Positions 5,914-6,722 of a DNA stretch of 6,722 nt are shown piece after piece. The translations under genes and the position numbers were made by a program. The notes beneath the pieces were generated by a model. The model was given only the letters and a program-made list of their open reading frames with translations. It ran no database searches and had not been told where the DNA came from. This stretch comes from Candidatus Latescibacterota bacterium. GTDB taxonomy: Bacteria > Latescibacterota > UBA2968 > GCA-2709665. Every line of letters starts with the position of its first letter. Position 1 is the first letter of the stretch. Location of the stretch: NCBI GenBank assembly GCA_012271065.1, contig JAAXHE010000349.1, positions 23,261 through 29,982 of the forward strand, given 5' to 3'.

Positions 5914-6138
5914 CTACGACATGCTGTCTGTTGCAAAAGGCAACAGCGCGATCTGGCGGGCGCGTTTCAGGTGACGGGTGACGGTGCGCTGGTGCCGGGC
6001 GCACGTTCCGGATACGCGCCGGGGGATGATCTTTCCGCGGTCCGTGACGAACCGCTGCATCAGCCGTACGTCCTTATAGTCTATCGTCAACGCCTTGTCT
6101 TCGCAAAACCTGCATACCTTCACGGTGGACCGGTTCAT
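5914..6138 (-). CDS. rpsR: 30S ribosomal protein S18, zinc-binding (C+) form
   Basis: S18 pairs with S6 on the 30S platform. The 74-residue product has the core TIDYKDV (18-24), [13 protein letters not shown] (34-46) and [11 protein letters not shown] (58-68), which are diagnostic of S18. The basic N-terminal extension seen in longer S18 proteins is almost absent. Cys9-x2-Cys12 and Cys46-x2-His49 are in place for a zinc site, as in the cysteine-containing S18 forms such as the mycobacterial one. The start overlaps the rpsF stop by 4 bases, suggesting translational coupling. Its Shine-Dalgarno GAGGAGG (6143-6149) is written by the last Glu codons of rpsF. Downstream there is no rplI for about 800 bases, only repeats and the IVP-family gene. 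Confidence 0.97.
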   Translation of the reverse strand: MNRSTVKVCRFCEDKALTIDYKDVRLMQRFVTDRGKIIPRRVSGTCARHQRTVTRHLKRARQIALLPFATDSMS

Positions 6139-6542
6139 GCTTCCTCCTCGTTCTCGTCGCCGCTTTCGTCGGCCTCTTCCTCTGTGTCGCCGGCTTCATC
6201 TCCTCCGTCATCCGCTTCGTCATCCTCGACCTCTTCCGGTTCTTCCTCCACCGGGGTTTCGTCCAGAACCACCAGGTGCCGCAATACGGACTCGTCCAGC
6301 TTGAATATGCGGTCGATTTCCGGCAGGGCATCGGGCGGGGCCTCGAACCGGATGAACGTATAGTCGCCGCGGTTCTGCTTGCCGATATCGTAGGCAAGCT
6401 TGCGGCTGCCCCAGCGGTCGACCTCGACCGTGCGGCCGCCGCCTTCGGAAACGAGGCGTTCGAAGCGGGCGACGAGATCGTCCACCGCGCCATCGGGCGC
6501 CTGCGGGTTGACAATGAGCGCGAGTTCGTAACGTTTGGACAT
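6135..6542 (-). CDS. rpsF: 30S ribosomal protein S6
   Basis: S6 is a small-subunit platform protein that binds 16S rRNA together with S18. The 135-residue product opens with the family pattern YELALIVNP (residues 5-13). It carries the core W44-G45-x-R47-x-L49-A50-Y51 followed by the [10 protein letters not shown] strand (59-68) and a [11 protein letters not shown] helix/strand end (82-92). Residues 94-135 form an acidic tail with 26 Asp/Glu of 42 and no Lys or Arg. The start was set at the ATG whose coding begins MSKRYE, because a strong GGAGG lies 4 bases upstream (6547-6551). A start 17 codons further upstream would add a low-complexity extension and bury that site. The gene is first in the operon, and its TGA overlaps the ATG of rpsR (ATGA). 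Neither ssb nor priB lies between them, unlike many bacteria. Confidence 0.97.
   Translation of the reverse strand: MSKRYELALIVNPQAPDGAVDDLVARFERLVSEGGGRTVEVDRWGSRKLAYDIGKQNRGDYTFIRFEAPPDALPEIDRIFKLDESVLRHLVVLDETPVEEEPEEVEDDEADDGGDEAGDTEEEADESGDENEEEA
6139..6149 (-). promoter_or_regulatory. Ribosome binding site of rpsR inside the rpsF tail
   Basis: On the minus strand GAGGAGG is followed by AAGC and the rpsR ATG. These bases are also the terminal Glu-Glu-Glu-Ala codons of S6. The strong site supports this ATG as the rpsR start and allows initiation as rpsF translation ends. Confidence 0.75.
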
Positions 6543-6602
6543 GGAACCTCCCCCTGGACTAGTGGCCCGCGGGCGGCCCGACCGGGCGCGCACGAGCGGG
6601 GC
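6543..6602 (-). promoter_or_regulatory. GC-rich, self-complementary rpsF leader
   Basis: The 60 bases upstream of the rpsF ATG are almost all G and C and hold several self-complementary words. Examples are a perfect 10-base palindrome GCCCGCGGGC at 6565-6574 and GCCC/GGGC arms at 6576-6587. A CCCC stretch at 6598-6601 could also pair with the GGGGG of the ribosome-binding region (6550-6554). Many bacteria autoregulate rpsF-rpsR through an S6:S18-binding leader RNA. Whether this leader is one cannot be decided by eye, because I cannot fold or align it. No convincing -35/-10 pair was seen further upstream. Confidence 0.3.
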
Positions 6603-6611
6603 GATAAATGA

Positions 6612-6639
6612 AGCTGTCAGCTGTCAGCTCTCAGCCGTC
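6612..6639. repeat. Four tandem heptamers (agctgtc type)
   Basis: Positions 6612-6618, 6619-6625, 6626-6632 and 6633-6639 read agctgtc, agctgtc, agctctc and agccgtc. This is a degenerate 7-base tandem array upstream of rpsF. Similar agctgacagctgac-like strings are common in intergenic DNA of environmental genomes. No function is inferred. It is followed by an A-rich stretch (6645-6690) with recurring aaaggca words. Confidence 0.8.
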
Positions 6640-6708
6640 AACTGGAAACAAAGGCAAAAGCAAGAACGAAAGGCAAAGTCAAAGGCAACCCCCGCACCCG
6701 GCCCCGCA

Positions 6709-6722
6709 GACCTCTCTCCCCG
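6709..6722. repeat. Dispersed ctctctcc-type repeat, truncated right-end copy
   Basis: gacctctctccccg is identical to 4436-4449, so the window stops inside a copy of the same element. Confidence 0.75.

Noticed and set aside
5824..6363. Plus-strand frame opposite rpsR and rpsF
   Set aside because: It is antisense to two certain ribosomal-protein genes. Its Ser-rich end is the complement of the Asp/Glu codons of the S6 tail.

Overview
The window reads as GC-rich chromosomal DNA from an uncultured bacterium. All five genes I support are on the minus strand. Protein-coding stretches run at roughly 62-78% GC by hand counts of single 60-base lines. The ribosomal-protein genes are standard bacterial ones. 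The large exported protein ends in an EF-hand/dockerin-like module of the type I remember from uncultured FCB-type lineages (Latescibacterota) and Poribacteria. The intergenic DNA is packed with short dispersed repeats of the kind common in such genomes. The phylum assignment is an inference and not secure.

Layout in the direction of transcription (right to left): rpsF (S6, with a long acidic tail) overlaps rpsR (S18, zinc-type) by 4 bases. Next comes a roughly 300-base spacer full of short repeated words, then a gene of about 45% GC for a four-helix-bundle protein of the 23S rRNA intervening-sequence (S23/IVP) family. A second repeat-bearing spacer follows, then rplI (L9). After a 546-base gene-free stretch with several dispersed repeats and a sigma-54-like promoter comes a 1288-residue, cysteine-free, signal-peptide-bearing protein. 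It is built from Ig-like and fibronectin-III-like modules and ends in a half-degenerate dockerin. Positions 1-249 hold only hairpins and repeats.

How the genes relate: rpsF, rpsR and rplI are the classical S6-S18-L9 ribosomal operon, and S6 and S18 bind as a pair to the 30S platform. The unusual point is that the junction where rplI normally follows rpsR directly has been expanded by repeats and by a compositionally foreign IVP-family gene. The large exported protein is probably an independent transcription unit.

I do not see a clearly new multi-gene system. The best leads are the IVP gene bracketed by 17-base direct repeats inside a ribosomal operon, the perfect 20-base inverted repeat around rplI, a TA microsatellite in the 5' part of the exported-protein gene, and the fact that both window ends lie in one dispersed repeat family.
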